In this document: in pieces, positions 1 to 11,094 of the stretch | Layout: each line of letters opens with the position of its first letter | How positions within the stretch are numbered: position 1 is the stretch's first letter | Origin: Tomocerus qinae | Lineage: Eukaryota > Arthropoda > Collembola > Entomobryomorpha > Tomoceridae | Assembly: GCA_020055645.1 (NCBI GenBank) | Contig: CM034546.1 | Location: 65,038,001-65,102,000 of the forward strand | Direction: 5' to 3' | Length of the DNA: 64,000 nt | Notes under the pieces: model-generated | What the model was told of the DNA's origin: nothing | Seen by the model: only the letters and a program-made list of their open reading frames with translations | Database searches by the model: none | Program-made: the position numbers and the translations under genes

Positions 1-1044
1 ACTTAGAGATTAAACCATTAAAAATGAATCTTATTTGTTTTAGGTAAATAGACTTATATTATTAACCTTTTATTCCTTTCGTTTCAAAATGGATATAAAG
101 CTTTCAAAGTCAACTCAAGTGACACAAAATCTCTTTATCGTGAAACTTCAGTTTAATGACCATCTTCAATTTAATTTCCAGATTTTAGCTGTAGATATTA
201 CTACATGTTTTAATTCACAAGTAATTTCCAATACCTCAAATGTCCATGCAAATGAGATTTAGATTTGCATTTATCCCAACATTAATTTCTTTATTATGGG
301 TGCATAATATTCGCTATTAACGGTACCCCTTAAAATGCATTTTGGAAATCGTTTAAATTTAAGTCTTGGATATCTGTAATTTCATTGGCTAATGACAAAA
401 AATTTGGACCAATGAGATAGGGGCTTGACCTAGGTCAAATTTTGAATCACCTGTCAAAACTCGTGGATGACGACAGTAATCTCTGAATTTAATTTAAGTT
501 TTGTTAATATCTGAGCGGATTTTTTTACGATCAATGGCAGAAAACATTTTTTCTCATAGCCCAAAAAAGAGATCACCACTGCTACCTGAAGCGACTCATT
601 TTACAATTTAATTTTTTTATCACATTTGGTATCCCAAAATTGTTGACTGACCCCTCCAATTTTGTTTATTTTATCCCTAAATATACAGATTTTGAAATTG
701 GCAGTTCTTCATCCCACCCACTCAATTATATGAAAAACCCTTAAACCCAAAAAACCCAAAAAACCCTAAAAAAACCCGGGGTCGAGGGTTTTTTCCTAAA
801 AAACCCGGGTTTTTCGATACCTTGGGAGGCAAATTCCCCCCTCCCAGAAATCCAAGAAAAGAGGAAATTTTTTCTCAAAGTACCAAAAAATTACGCGCTT
901 TGCGCGATTTTATGTGATTTTTAGCCTGTTTTTGACTCATTTTAGATAAAATAAGCCAAAATTTTATCTAAAATGAGTCAATGAAATGGTAAAATGGACA
1001 GCCTTTTGTACCATATTGAGAAAAGTAAAAGTTTATAATACTTA
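1..1044. other. Non-coding AT-rich stretch
   Basis: No convincing gene is visible. Visible structures are a GGGTTTTT/AAAAACCC-rich patch near 735-830 that resembles the MITE family at 16768 and 23918, a short palindrome around TTTGCGCGA near 895-910, and a perfect inverted repeat of about 20 bp per arm near 938-984 (arms TGACTCATTTTAGATAAAAT and its complement). Nothing else is recognised. Confidence 0.6.
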
Positions 1045-1541
1045 AGCTAGGTTTTGAGTTTCACTTTCCCTTTCACTTCACGTGGAAAAAGGACCATTCA
1101 GTTACTTATTCTGCCTAAAAATCCAAATCCCCTCTCCAACGACAATGTTCTATGTGAATCAGACATGGCACTTGAAATATTTCGCTTGAAATAAATAGGT
1201 GAAATTTTTGAAATATTTCGCGAAATATTTCACTTCCACTTTCCTTGAAAAATGAAATATTTGAAATAAATGAAATAAATAGGGTACATGGCATTTATTT
1301 CAATTTATTTCAATTAATTTCAAGTGAAATAAATTAACTGCGCATGTCTATACACATGCGCGGTTAATTTATTTCAAAAATTTCATTTATTTCATTTTTC
1401 GCGAAATATTTCAAATATTTCACTTTTCAAGAAATATTTCCTGAAAAATGAAATAAATGCCATGTCTGATGTGAATGGAATGGCAATGTGAATGTTCCTT
1501 TGCGCGTGAAGTGAAAAGGAAGTGACAACAAAAGCCTAGCT
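1045..1541. mobile_element. Tourist/PIF-Harbinger-like MITE (outer, nested host)
   Basis: The ends are inverted: AGCTAGG plus about 30 bp of further similarity on the left, CCTAGCT on the right. Both ends are flanked by TTA (1042-1044 and 1542-1544), the 3-bp duplication typical of PIF/Harbinger elements. A duplicated copy of the locus near 25840-25860 runs from AATACTT straight into the ACACAAGAGAA-like flank and lacks the element, so it acts as an empty site. It has no coding capacity. A second MITE is inserted inside it. Superfamily assignment is inferred from the TSD length only. Confidence 0.55.
1160..1468. mobile_element. hAT-type MITE, nested
   Basis: The element begins CAGACATGGCA and ends TGCCATGTCTG. 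It is flanked by identical 8-bp repeats ATGTGAAT (1152-1159 and 1469-1476), the target-site duplication size of hAT elements, and CA..TG ends also fit. The interior is built of GAAATATTTC/GAAATAAAT motifs in both orientations, so the whole 309 bp can fold on itself. No ORF of note; non-autonomous. Confidence 0.8.
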
Positions 1542-1549
1542 TTACACAC

Positions 1550-3091
1550 AAACACAAGAGAATGCTATAGTTTATTTGTAATTGATTAGGACAATGAATA
1601 GTCAAAAGCTGTTTCAATATTGCATGTATGAAACAGGAACAGAAGATATAATTAGCACACCTATTATTTACTATATCAATTTTCATATCCCAAATGGTAT
1701 CGCGTATATATGATCACTATACATATTTATATAGGTACGCATACGGCTGGGTTTTAAAAACTGAATTACTAAGTACTTGACATTAATGTTAGGACTTTTA
1801 TTATTCACTTAAGTTAATAAAGCAGAAAAGGCTTACAACAAAATTTACCATTGAATATAGAAACATTTTAGATATAATATATAATTAAAATGATAATAAC
1901 CATAATGTGCGTGTGATAAAATATACATTGATAAAATAATTATTAGCATCAGAAATATTTTAGGACTTTTTGAATGGTACTCATCACACTCTTATATTTA
2001 TAAAGTCGAATTATTGTCAATTACAACTTAATAAAAGCTCAGACTTGGGACTGTTTGTAAATAAAGTTATGTGTAACATAAAAGAGTAGCACTTGATAGA
2101 AAATTATGTTGTGATAAAAGTGTGCAGCTGTGAAACTAATAAGGATATTGTATTATATTGAGGTATACACACAAAAAGTATTTACTCCAATTATCGGAAT
2201 ATCTGTTATGCAAAAAAATAGAATCAATAATTTCTCGCAAACAACGTACGGTCAGGATATTTGTGTATTTGTATTTTGTGGTGTAATGTTTTTTTGTAGA
2301 ACCCTGACAATTCACTCACGGCCACGGTCACGGTGAATTGGTGTGTCACCTGCTTAAGCAATCTTAAATGAATGACAATGTCATAAAAATATAATTATAA
2401 ATAGACATTTATATACATCATAAGCGGCTGGGTATGTGCAAGAGCGTAAATTTTTGGAAGAGTTAAAAAAAGACTGATTTTTATGTGCATAAAAGGACTT
2501 AAAACGAAGGATTTTGAGAAAATTCATAGTGCGAATTCGCGAATTATTGGGTATGGTCTTCAGCCCCCAGATCTGTCTAAATAACTACGCCTTTGAATAT
2601 ATTTGTATAGTGTCTAAGTAAATGTAAGTCATCGAATTTATTAGTGAAAATTTATTCAAGCGCAGTTTGATTTGTATGCTCAGTGCAGTTTGGAAACGCT
2701 TATTCAATATGATTAAAATATAAGATATTTAGTTTCCTTTCAAATCCCATCAGAATCGTTTATAAAATAACATTTTTCAGTCAGTGTTCACCCATATAAA
2801 AAAGATTTACCTATTTGTATCTATGTTTACCTATTACTTAGCTACAAATCACATATTAACAATGTTTACTATATTCTTCAAAAACGTGTTTTATTTTGCA
2901 TTAGTATTGATACAAATACTATTTTTGGGGCGAACGAAATTTTTGGAATTCCAACTCAATCAAATTGTGACGTTCATTTAATCACTTTTGCAGATTTAGA
3001 TTTAGTAACAGAACTTTTGTTTCAGTATTCTCGATTAAGATCTAATTTGCTTACAATTTCAAATGTAAACATTTCATAGGAAACAAAAATT
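1550..3091 (+). repeat. Segmental duplication (copy of 25840-25950 plus 32745-34250)
   Basis: Sequence from the CAAGAGAATGCTATAG region through the ionotropic-receptor start matches, with small differences, 25840-25950 and then 32800-34250. Shared landmarks are ATACGGCTGGGTTTT, TTCACTCACGGCCACGGTCA, the promoter-like region and the receptor signal-peptide coding sequence. In the other copy the match is interrupted by the composite insertion that carries the LTR element. Confidence 0.75.
2862..3091 (+). pseudogene. Truncated ionotropic-receptor-like pseudogene (IR0)
   Basis: This is the 5' end of a gene closely matching the intact ionotropic-receptor-like gene at 34007. It has the start codon, the signal-peptide-like coding stretch and the start of the ligand-binding region. 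A deletion of about 16 nt after the hydrophobic segment shifts the frame, and a TAG replaces a sense codon near 3077-3080. The match stops near 3091, where Penelope-like sequence in the other orientation begins. It cannot make a receptor. Identification rests on direct comparison with the copy in this window. Confidence 0.75.
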
Positions 3092-3563
3092 TATGACTGC
3101 ATAATTTATTGTATAGTTTTGGTCCAGGAAAATAACCAAAATCTGTATCTAAAGAAGATTGAATAATCTTGGTAATTCTTTTAGTTGCATTTCCAATAAA
3201 CGGTAGAATGAGGCGTTTTTTGTATTCTTTATCTTTGTCAGGTGGAATGTTCAACCTTGCTTTTTGAATTTTGATTCTCGAATCGATTAAATTGACTGGG
3301 TAGTTATTCTTAATTAATGCATCACTAATGTGTTGAATTTCTTCAACTAGGTGAATATCTTCACAAATTCTCAATGCACGATAGACCAGACTATCAACCA
3401 CTGATATTTTATGGCACAGAGGGTGGTAAGAGTTGAAATTTAGGTATCTATCAGTGTGTGTTGGTTTTCTGCATACTTTATAGCCAAAATTGTCATTTTT
3501 ACGGTATAAAAATATATCTAGAAATGGCAATTCTCCGTTTTGTTCATGTTCAGAACTTAAATG
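3092..3563 (-). pseudogene. Penelope-like element reverse transcriptase fragment
   Basis: The minus-strand frame encodes the C-terminal (thumb-side) portion of a Penelope-like reverse transcriptase. Visible motifs are ELPFLDI, then GYKVCRKPTHTDRYLN, then a VDSLVYRALRIC stretch, in the order usual for Penelope/Athena RTs. The catalytic palm motif is not present in this window. The frame is open upstream to the MITE boundary at 3564, and the ATG sometimes called here is internal. The left end abuts the receptor fragment. It is an incomplete relic; a GIY-YIG piece on the other side of the MITE is in the opposite orientation. Confidence 0.7.
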
Positions 3564-3936
3564 CAGAGTTCTATTTTAGCCGGCTTTTTTACATTTTGCC
3601 CACCCACCCGGGCAAAAGGGGTAAAACTGGCAAAAGGGGTAAAAGGGGCAAAAAGTCTAAATCGTAGTTCATCTACCAAAATAGATGTCGCATCGATGTC
3701 TCTTCGTTTATGCGTACCTAATTACAGGCTTACTAGAATATAATTGACTCCGATTTTCAATGACAAACAGTTAGTTTACTTGCGTGAGTTATGTTTGCAA
3801 TTTTTTTGTGCTATATTTAAAACCTTAATTTTACTTTTACCCCTTTTGCCCACTATCCACCTGACATTTTGCCCGCCCACTAGCCACTTTTACCCCCTAG
3901 CCACCCGCCCACTAGCAGGTGGCTAATAAAACTCTG
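3564..3936. mobile_element. hAT-type MITE
   Basis: Ends are CAGAGTT and AACTCTG, extended by weaker similarity (TTTTAGCC / GGCTAATAAAA). They are flanked by the perfect 8-bp duplication CTTAAATG (3556-3563 and 3937-3944). The interior has reiterated GGCAAAAGGGGTAAAA on the left and its complement (TTTTACCCCTTTTGCCC) on the right, so it folds into a long imperfect hairpin. It sits between two Penelope-like fragments. Confidence 0.85.
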
Positions 3937-3944
3937 CTTAAATG

Positions 3945-4410
3945 CGAAGAATGACATGCAAGTTATTTTGGTGAAACAGGAAGAGATCACACTACAAGAT
4001 TCAAGGAACATTTAGCTGATATTCGTCACAATCGTGTTTTGTCTTCTGCGGTGGCTCTACATTTCGCCGAATTTCACAACTATCATCACAAGCCTCCATC
4101 AGTAAGACTGATTGAAAAAGAACCAAATGCTTTTATTCGAAAAGTAAAAGAAGGTTTGTATATTCGTTCGCATAAAGAAACCATGAATTTGGATTCGGGA
4201 TTGTCTCTTAACTCCTTATGGTCACATATACATAAAAACAATTTACCGTTACGTAGCTACATAATTGCATTATTATATACCTATTATTTGTTTGTTCCAA
4301 TTCTCCATCACAAATATTTAATCATACCTATCATCTTCACTATTTTATCTTTAGATTCCCCGAAGATGACAACAGAAAGTTGTCGAAAGCTTGGAGTTTA
4401 TATTGAATAA
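3945..4410 (+). pseudogene. Penelope-like element GIY-YIG endonuclease fragment
   Basis: The plus-strand frame reads SYFGETGRDHTTRFKEHL and then the conserved ALHF, LIEKEP and IRSHKETMN-type segments. These match the C-terminal GIY-YIG endonuclease domain of Penelope-like elements: GETGR-x-R and the EH pair are the catalytic-domain signature. A stop lies upstream near 3952 in this frame. RT (minus) and endonuclease (plus) point away from each other, so the element has been inverted or two copies have been joined. The last ~50 residues before the stop at 4410 are hydrophobic and not recognised. Confidence 0.65.
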
Positions 4411-5265
4411 AAACATTTTGTTAGCCTTTATCCGTAAAAAATGAATTATTATGAATCAAAAGGCTGGAAGCATATAAGATACTTAGTTTGTAACACATGT
4501 GTCAGAGAAAGACCAGTTATTAGCATTTTTGATCATTCAACTTCGGGTCATCGGGTAAAAAATAGTACCCATTACTACCTTGGCTTTAGCATAGAATATC
4601 TTCGAAACTAGGGCTTGCTCCAGTCAACTACTACAGGGGGGCAATAGGGCAATAGCAATACTAAGAACACGCACCGATATACGGTGCTTGTTCTAAAAAT
4701 ATAAAACTGTCCAAACCCCCTGCTTCTTTAGAAGTTATTAAGGGTCAAAGAGGGTCCCAAAATGTCAAAATATTGCCTGTAAACATGGATATCTCCGAAA
4801 ATAATAGGAATTTCGCGTTGAAACTTAGTAGATAAGCTATCGTACTTCTACAGAGGATGAGGTTTGAATTTCAGCGAATTTCCTCCAAGGGGAGCAAAGA
4901 TAGCCCCAGAGGGGGATTACATACCCCCAAAAAATATTTGCCCCAAAATAAGTTCCTAGCCGTGTTTCTACATGGTATTTGAATGAGTTCAGTGATTTTC
5001 ACCCTTTAAACAGTTTTGTGTATAAATCGGCTTTAAAATTCAGTGTGATCGATTCGGACTGTATTGAAGTTAGACATGCATAAGGGAACTGTGTATAAGA
5101 AAATTTATGATGATCGATTGAAAAAATGCACATAAAGACAAAAGTTTGCAAGCTAATTAACTTATTTTGACTTTTTTACATACAATTAGAAATATGATAA
5201 AAATTTGTAGAAATCCCCATAAAATGGCCATCATTTTTTAGGAAACAATCTAGTAAAGTCACCAG
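4411..5265. other. Non-coding stretch, part duplicated
   Basis: No gene is seen. From about 5100 the sequence matches 7740-7920 (shared landmark AAGTTTGCAA..CTAA), the start of a local duplication that continues after the SINE at 5645-5950. Confidence 0.5.
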
Positions 5266-5950
5266 ATAGTATTGTATTGTATTGTTCATTACATGGGCGG
5301 AATCAACCGAAAGTCAATTTGAGCTTTCAACTCGTAAATTCTGGGCCCACTAGACACTTTTATACACTTTTTTGACACTATTCAACCATAGAATGCACCT
5401 ATGGTAGATTTTTTTTGAGGATTTGGCAGTACTGGAATACGCGACGTAGCCCTATTATAATCCCGGGTACCAGAGGGACGAGCTCCAGTACCACCATTTA
5501 CCTCAAGGATATTCCCCGTACTTAAACACCGAGCCTGGAATACCCTTAAACCTACAACCCCCCAGAAAGAGACAGGTTCCTACAGGGAATCGAACCAGGT
5601 CCGATATGCTAAGAGGCAGTTCATTTAACCTCAGAGCCACAGTTGTAGGTAAATATTATATTTTTCGGAGACCATAGATAGGATCTGCTTTGGGGAGAAG
5701 AATATACTATACTTGCCTTTTTGTAACGTTTGAAACGAGGAGTGGTGCAAATTAACTGCTGTCACGGAAAGAATAATGTTTAATCCCATTATTTTTTATT
5801 TTAGCTAGCACATTGAAGATGTAAAGAAAGCTTTAAAAATATGAAGGATGTCAATAATTGTTGTACTTAGTTAAATAAAATTAGGATAAAATCGTCAAAA
5901 AAGTCTGTATTCACCCTCTGCAGTAGATATAACAAACATTATAATAATAT
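5100..5950 (+). repeat. Local duplication copy 1 (matches 7740-8215)
   Basis: Shared landmarks are ATAGATAGGAT(C/T)T, GGGGAGAAGA, the GAAACG(A/G)GGAGTGG motif and TTTTAGCTAGCACAT, in the same order at 5660-5830 and 7930-8090. Copy 1 carries the SINE. Confidence 0.7.
5266..5648 (-). mobile_element. tRNA-derived SINE
   Basis: On the minus strand there is an A-box-like TGGCTCTGAGG followed about 40 bp later by a B box GGTTCGATTCC, the split Pol III promoter of a tRNA-derived head. A unique body of about 250 bp follows, then a 3' tail of CAATA repeats (seen on plus as TATTG repeats at 5268-5285). The paralogous sequence at 7900-7930 lacks the insert, which supports mobility. The exact target duplication is unclear. 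It is not a functional tRNA: the acceptor stem does not pair convincingly. Confidence 0.65.
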
Positions 5951-6249
5951 TAATAACCTTAAAGTCGCCCATAACTCTGTGGGTCGTAACTTCTTGAGTT
6001 CATTTCAATTGATCATCCACTAGTATGATATGTGTTATCATGATGAGCAATTATGACATAAATTACTAATATAATAAACTATAAATTTATTTGGAAACAT
6101 TCAAAAACAAAAGTTCAGAACAACAGGATAAAGTGCATAAACATTACAATATACATTAGCTGAGAAAAGCGAATGAACTATTATTGTAATGTCAATGGAA
6201 TCATCAAGGATGAATCCACTGTCAACCAGAATGTACTAAATTGTAGTTG

Positions 6250-7064
6250 TCAGTTCAAATATACGGACATGATTAAACTGATGGAGTAATCGATGATAAA
6301 CCAATTGGATTCCACTGTCGATCCAGGATGAAATTTAAAAAAATTCCCGAAATCAAACGAGATTATTCTGCATCCCTTGGCTACTCTCCTTAAATATGGA
6401 TCGTTGACATTTCTTTTCTTCAGCAAGAAACTCATGGATTGAACGTAGAAATCCGCAGCCCGAGGACATAAGGTGAAAAATATTCCGTGGCAAAATAAGG
6501 ACACCAAGGGCATGAGAAGATACCCGGGCATCGGAATAATATCATACATATTCACAGTAGCGAAGTTGCAGCTGACGGCGATGACTGATCCGATTCCAAA
6601 TAATATTGGTGTTGGGTAAATTGTCAATCTCATGGCTTTTGCACTCAAAATTTGGCCTTGCTTGTACTGCATCAACGCCAACATTGGTTGCTTCACAACT
6701 CTTCTTTGAGCCAATTTTCCTTCTTTAGTTGTATTTTTTCCATTGCCAACAGAGAGCCAGAAGATTGCGCCTGTAGAATAAATGATACCAGCAAGGATAA
6801 ACACTACCACTGGTCCCCAAATATAGGCGCCGCAAATTACGATCGCAATGAAGCTGACAAATTTTATGTAGAATTTGTATTCCATGTAAATCTCTGGGAA
6901 AGGATCAACGACGAATCTCTGAAGAGGGTCAACCGGGGACGCAAATGAGATCAGACCTCCGCATACAAATCCAAAGAGTGTTCCTGGTAGTGAAGTAGCA
7001 CTTAGCACTTTTTCCGTCAAGGTTTCTTTTGACTTCCTCTTCCTTCCCCTCCAACAATATTTTT
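6250..7064 (-). pseudogene. GR-like multi-pass membrane protein, 5'-truncated copy (A)
   Basis: This is the second exon of the same two-exon gene that is intact at 9739-11077. It is open for 271 codons from a shared acceptor (..TCAG before AAAAATATTG) to the stop. It encodes several hydrophobic segments, the conserved GKNTT..QRR loop, a CNFATV.MYDIIPMPGYLLMPLVS segment and the DPYLRRVAKGCRIISFD tail. Only 32 bp of exon 1 are recognisable (7229-7260, ending in a GTTAATAG donor); the upstream part of exon 1 is missing or replaced. The exon itself has no stop, so its loss is recent or another first exon is used. Function is inferred as chemoreceptor-like from family style only. Confidence 0.6.
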
Positions 7065-7228
7065 CTGACGGATAGGAAGTGCAAATATAAAGAAATTTAT
7101 TTTTCCATGCATAATATAATATTATTTACTTCAAAAAGGATTACATTTAGAATTCAGCTAGCCAGTGGTTACTAACTCTGGTTAAAATAAGGAATTCAAA
7201 ATGAATAATTAAAAAAAAAACTATTAAC

Positions 7229-7260
7229 CTTTGCTGCCCAAATCATAATTCAGGCCCATG
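7229..7260 (-). pseudogene. Exon-1 remnant of GR-like copy A
   Basis: The minus strand encodes MGLNYDLGSK followed by a GT donor, matching the end of exon 1 in the intact copy (MGFIYDLSNK). Similarity stops abruptly upstream. Confidence 0.6.
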
Positions 7261-7739
7261 TACTATTCAAATATTCAAGTAATTTCGTTACCAACAGGTT
7301 ACACAGGGTCCAATTATTCAGACTAGAAGAGGAGGGTACATTAAAAATGTTTTCCGGAGGTAATTTGCCATGCAAAAGTGTATGAGTTCAACTCAGTAGA
7401 AAGTATTGCCACTTTATGTGAATCTATAAGCGTAATATCATCGAATGCAATGGCATAAATCGGTATGAAAAGTAAATTCCGCTTGCAACACATTGAAAGT
7501 ATCTCTCTCTGACGAAGAGAAAATTAGAGATTTTTAAAAGAGTAGCTGAAATGACGAAAGAGATCAATCTGCCATTGATCTAGATGGTTGGTCGTAAGTC
7601 ATACATATAATCCACTCATTTATAATGGAGACTAGAAACCCTCCTTCGCCTCAAATTTTAGGCTGACTTCCATGTTAAAAGGAGGAGTAGGACTAGTTTC
7701 TAGTCTCAGTTATTTTTGAGTTCTTAGTACCTATTCAAG

Positions 7740-8215
7740 TTATTTTTAATATAATCTATGGTGGTTTCAATTCAAATTTCACAGGAAGACAATAAGTTTG
7801 CAAACTAACTAACTTTTTTGAACTTTTTTGCAAATTAAAATTAGAAATTTGTTTAAGAATTGTAGAGACCATGTTGAAACAACCACCGTTTTAAAGATAT
7901 CTTTCAGGTAAAGTCCCCGGGTAAATATTTTTTCCTCGAGTATCATAATAGATAGGATTTACGTTGGGGAGAAGATTTTTGGAAAGACTATTTTTTGAAA
8001 GCTTGAAACGGGGAGTGGAACAAATTAATTGCTGCTACGGTTTGAATACATTTTAATCCCGTAAGTTTTGATTTTAGCTAGCACATAGAATATGTAAAGA
8101 AAACAATAAAAATATGCAGGATATCTAATCTAAAATCGTTGTGATCCGTTGAATAAAATTATGAGAAAAATGTCAAACTCCCAGGTAAACACCCTCTGTA
8201 GTTAGCAAAAGCAAA
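7740..8215 (+). repeat. Local duplication copy 2 (matches 5100-5950)
   Basis: Same landmarks in the same order as copy 1 but without the SINE, and about 10-15% diverged by eye. It gives the empty site for the SINE. Confidence 0.7.
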
Positions 8216-9738
8216 AAATATTTCTTAGCTCGCATTAGGGCTGCATTCAATTACTTATTAACTATGCAAACCAACGAATTGAACATATAGACTGAAACAC
8301 TTATAGGTTAACCATATAAGTCGAATTCTTTTAACGCAGTATTAACATTGGACAGACATAAGAGCAATGAAAAACCGTATTGTGGATTCACGGGGAAACT
8401 AAAGTAATTACGAAAGTAATTTAACTAAAAGCTGTCCCTCTTAATGCCATTTGCGAAATCGTGCAGATTCAGTCCAAAATCGAAACTTGTCCCAACATTA
8501 AAACCAAGTATAGCGGAGGCGTACATCCCAACTAAGAGAATTTCTACTTTCAGTTATTTCAATTGAATTTTGAAAATGTGGTAATAGTAAAATTAAGTTA
8601 ATTTTATTAATATACTTTTCTAATATTGTCTAATTAATCTGAGAATATTATTTTAATTTATTTAAATAACTTGAGATGAAAGTACACATTTTTATTTAGT
8701 ACAACTATGTATTTGGCATACAGCAGATTTATAACATGGAATTATACACGTAATAAAATTTTCAATAAAACTTAAATAATCTTACGATTTGTAAAGCAAA
8801 CAGAATCCTCACAGTATTTATATATATATACTAGTTGAATCCTAGCACACAAAATGTGCTAGAAAATGTTGCAATCAGTAAATTTCTAGCGACTGCGCAT
8901 TGGCCCGAATTTCACTAATTAATTACAAAATATTACGGACATAGAAACATACAAACATTTATTCAAGAATAATGAAAGAATCCCATGCGCATGCCCCACT
9001 TTATGCTTATGTAGAGTAAAGATTAACTGGTTTGTTTGGATACTGTCAGAAATTCTCAAAACTTGTGATGATTGACGAACATGAAATTACTGGAGAGCAC
9101 TTATAATATGAGGTGCCTGTTTTCCTACTTCAATGTACTTTAAAGAAAGCAGTTTAATACAAGGCTATAGTTTCCATTACTGATATTAAATGTACCTATG
9201 TTATGTAAGCTGGACTTACTTATGGCTGAGTAATGGCTTATAAGTGTTAAGTTGTTATAAATGAAGTGTATACAACTATGTGGAAATATAGCATAACCCA
9301 AGTAAGTCATGGTACAATATCCAATTGTTTAACAAAACTTTTTTAATCAAACAAGAATCAAGAAGAATCAAGAACAAGCCAAAAGGATGAAAATAAGTTC
9401 CATTTATGAATATTCTCCTAATTTCTCTGGAAAATGTATATTTCTTTGATTTTATTTTGTTTTAGTCATAGCAATATAAATCAAATTCCTTTAAAGCTAC
9501 TTTAATTTAGATTGGACTTGGATTAGAGAGCTATGAAGAAAAGTATTGCGGATTCAGAGGAAAAAAACTATAAGCAATTGGGTACCTGGAACAGTATTCA
9601 CCCTTCAATGCTAAGCTATGTACAAGGAAAGCAATTTAGTGCAAGGCTAGTTTATTACTTATATACATATACATGTGATCTTTCCATGTGCAGAGATTCA
9701 ATATTTTAACCACGCCCTAACTTTGGTTTTCACAGTTG
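8216..9738. other. Non-coding intergenic stretch
   Basis: AT-rich; no ORF or element with clear ends was found. A short hairpin (CTAGCACA / TGTGCTAG) lies near 8843-8862. This is the spacer between GR-like copies A and B. Confidence 0.5.
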
Positions 9739-11077
9739 TCAGTTCATATCTATGGACATGATTAAATCAATGGAGTAATCGATGATAAATCCATTGACTT
9801 GCAATGTCGATCCTTGATGTAATTTGGAAAAAGGTCCAACATCAAACGAGATTATTCTGCATCCCTTTGCAACCCTCCTTAAATAGGGATCTTCAACATT
9901 TCTCTTTGTGAGTAAACAATTTTTAGACTGCACGTAGAAGTTTGCTGCCCGAGGAGTGAAGACTAACAGCATTCCGTGAATAAATGTCGACACCAAAGGC
10001 ATGAGGAGATATCCAGGCATCGGAATAATATCATACATCTTCACAGTTGCGAAGTTGCAGACGATGGCGATGATTGATCCGATTCCAAATATTACTGGTG
10101 GCGCAAAAATTATTGTTTTCATGACTTCTGCGTTCAAAATTTGGGCTGCTTTGTACACCATCAGTGACGATAATGGTTGCTTCATGAGTCTTCTTTGAGC
10201 CATTTTTCCATCTTCAGTTGTATTTTTTCCATTGAGACAAGAAAGCCAGAAGGCGAGGCCCGTAGAGTAAATCACAGCCAAAGTCATGATCAATATCACA
10301 GAATTCCAAATGTAGCAGCCGCAAATGATGATTACAAAGAAGCTGACGAATTTTATGTAGAATTTGTATTCCATGTAGATTTCTGGGAAATGATCGACGA
10401 CGAATCTCTGAAATGGGTCAACTGGAAATGCAAATGAGATCAGACCTCCGCATACAGATCCAAATATTGATCCTGGTATCAAATAAAGTAACACTTTTTC
10501 AGTGAAGGTTACTTTTCCTTTCTTCTTCTTTCCTTCCCAACAAAACTTTTCTAAATGACAAGAAATGAAAAAAAGTTTATTATTCATTTATCTGAAATAA
10601 AGACAAGAAATAAGAAAAACAACTCTTCTAGATTCTGAAGAATGTTACAAAAATCTAGGTGTTTATCGTAGCATTTGATTTATAGAAATACAATCTCAAT
10701 TAATAATTACCTTTGTTGGACAGATCATAAATGAAGCCCATGTTAGATGCATTGCAGACAGAGTCCACATGGAATATAAAAATGGAACTCAACATGCACG
10801 CAATGAAAATGATCAGATTGTAGAAGATGTACATTATGATTTGAAAGGCGTCGAAATTTTCGTCGCGGTTGTACATTTCTTTCAGAAGACGAAACGCTCC
10901 GTAAATACACACTACCCATCCAAGTGACCACGAACAGTAGAGATGAGCCCAGGCTAATTTATCTGGATTAACAGACATCCTTTTCTCTTTACTATTCCAC
11001 TTAATCGGGGTCACCCTTAGGGCACTGTAGAAGGCAAAGTATCTCCCAACTGATTTTAATGCTCCGTCTGTAGCCAT
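9739..11077 (-). CDS. GR-like multi-pass membrane protein, apparently intact (B)
   Basis: Two exons: 11077-10711 starting at ATG (MATDGALKSVGRY), donor G|GTAATT, then 10550-9739 after acceptor TTTAG. The phase-1 junction keeps the frame (SNK|EKFCWEG), giving 392 residues. About six to seven hydrophobic segments are visible: residues ~43-65 and ~78-102 in exon 1, then ~145-165, ~185-225 (probably two), ~265-290 and ~300-325. Length and topology fit insect-type gustatory/odorant receptors. The usual C-terminal TYhhhhhQF motif is not seen, so assignment to that superfamily is inference, as is the springtail-type resemblance (PIKW..K..R...NPDKLAW near residue 24). Paralogues with the same intron position at 6250 and 22278 support the splice model. 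Upstream sequence is duplicated at 18035. No promoter motif was identified. Confidence 0.65.
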
Positions 11078-11094
11078 TTTGGGAAATGAACTAG

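Noticed and set aside
5585-5646. A tRNA gene
   Set aside because: A and B boxes are present but the acceptor stem does not pair and a SINE body and tail follow.
7626-7706. Short hairpin with GAGACTAGAAAC ends as a MITE
   Set aside because: The ends match for only about 12 bp and there is no clear target duplication.
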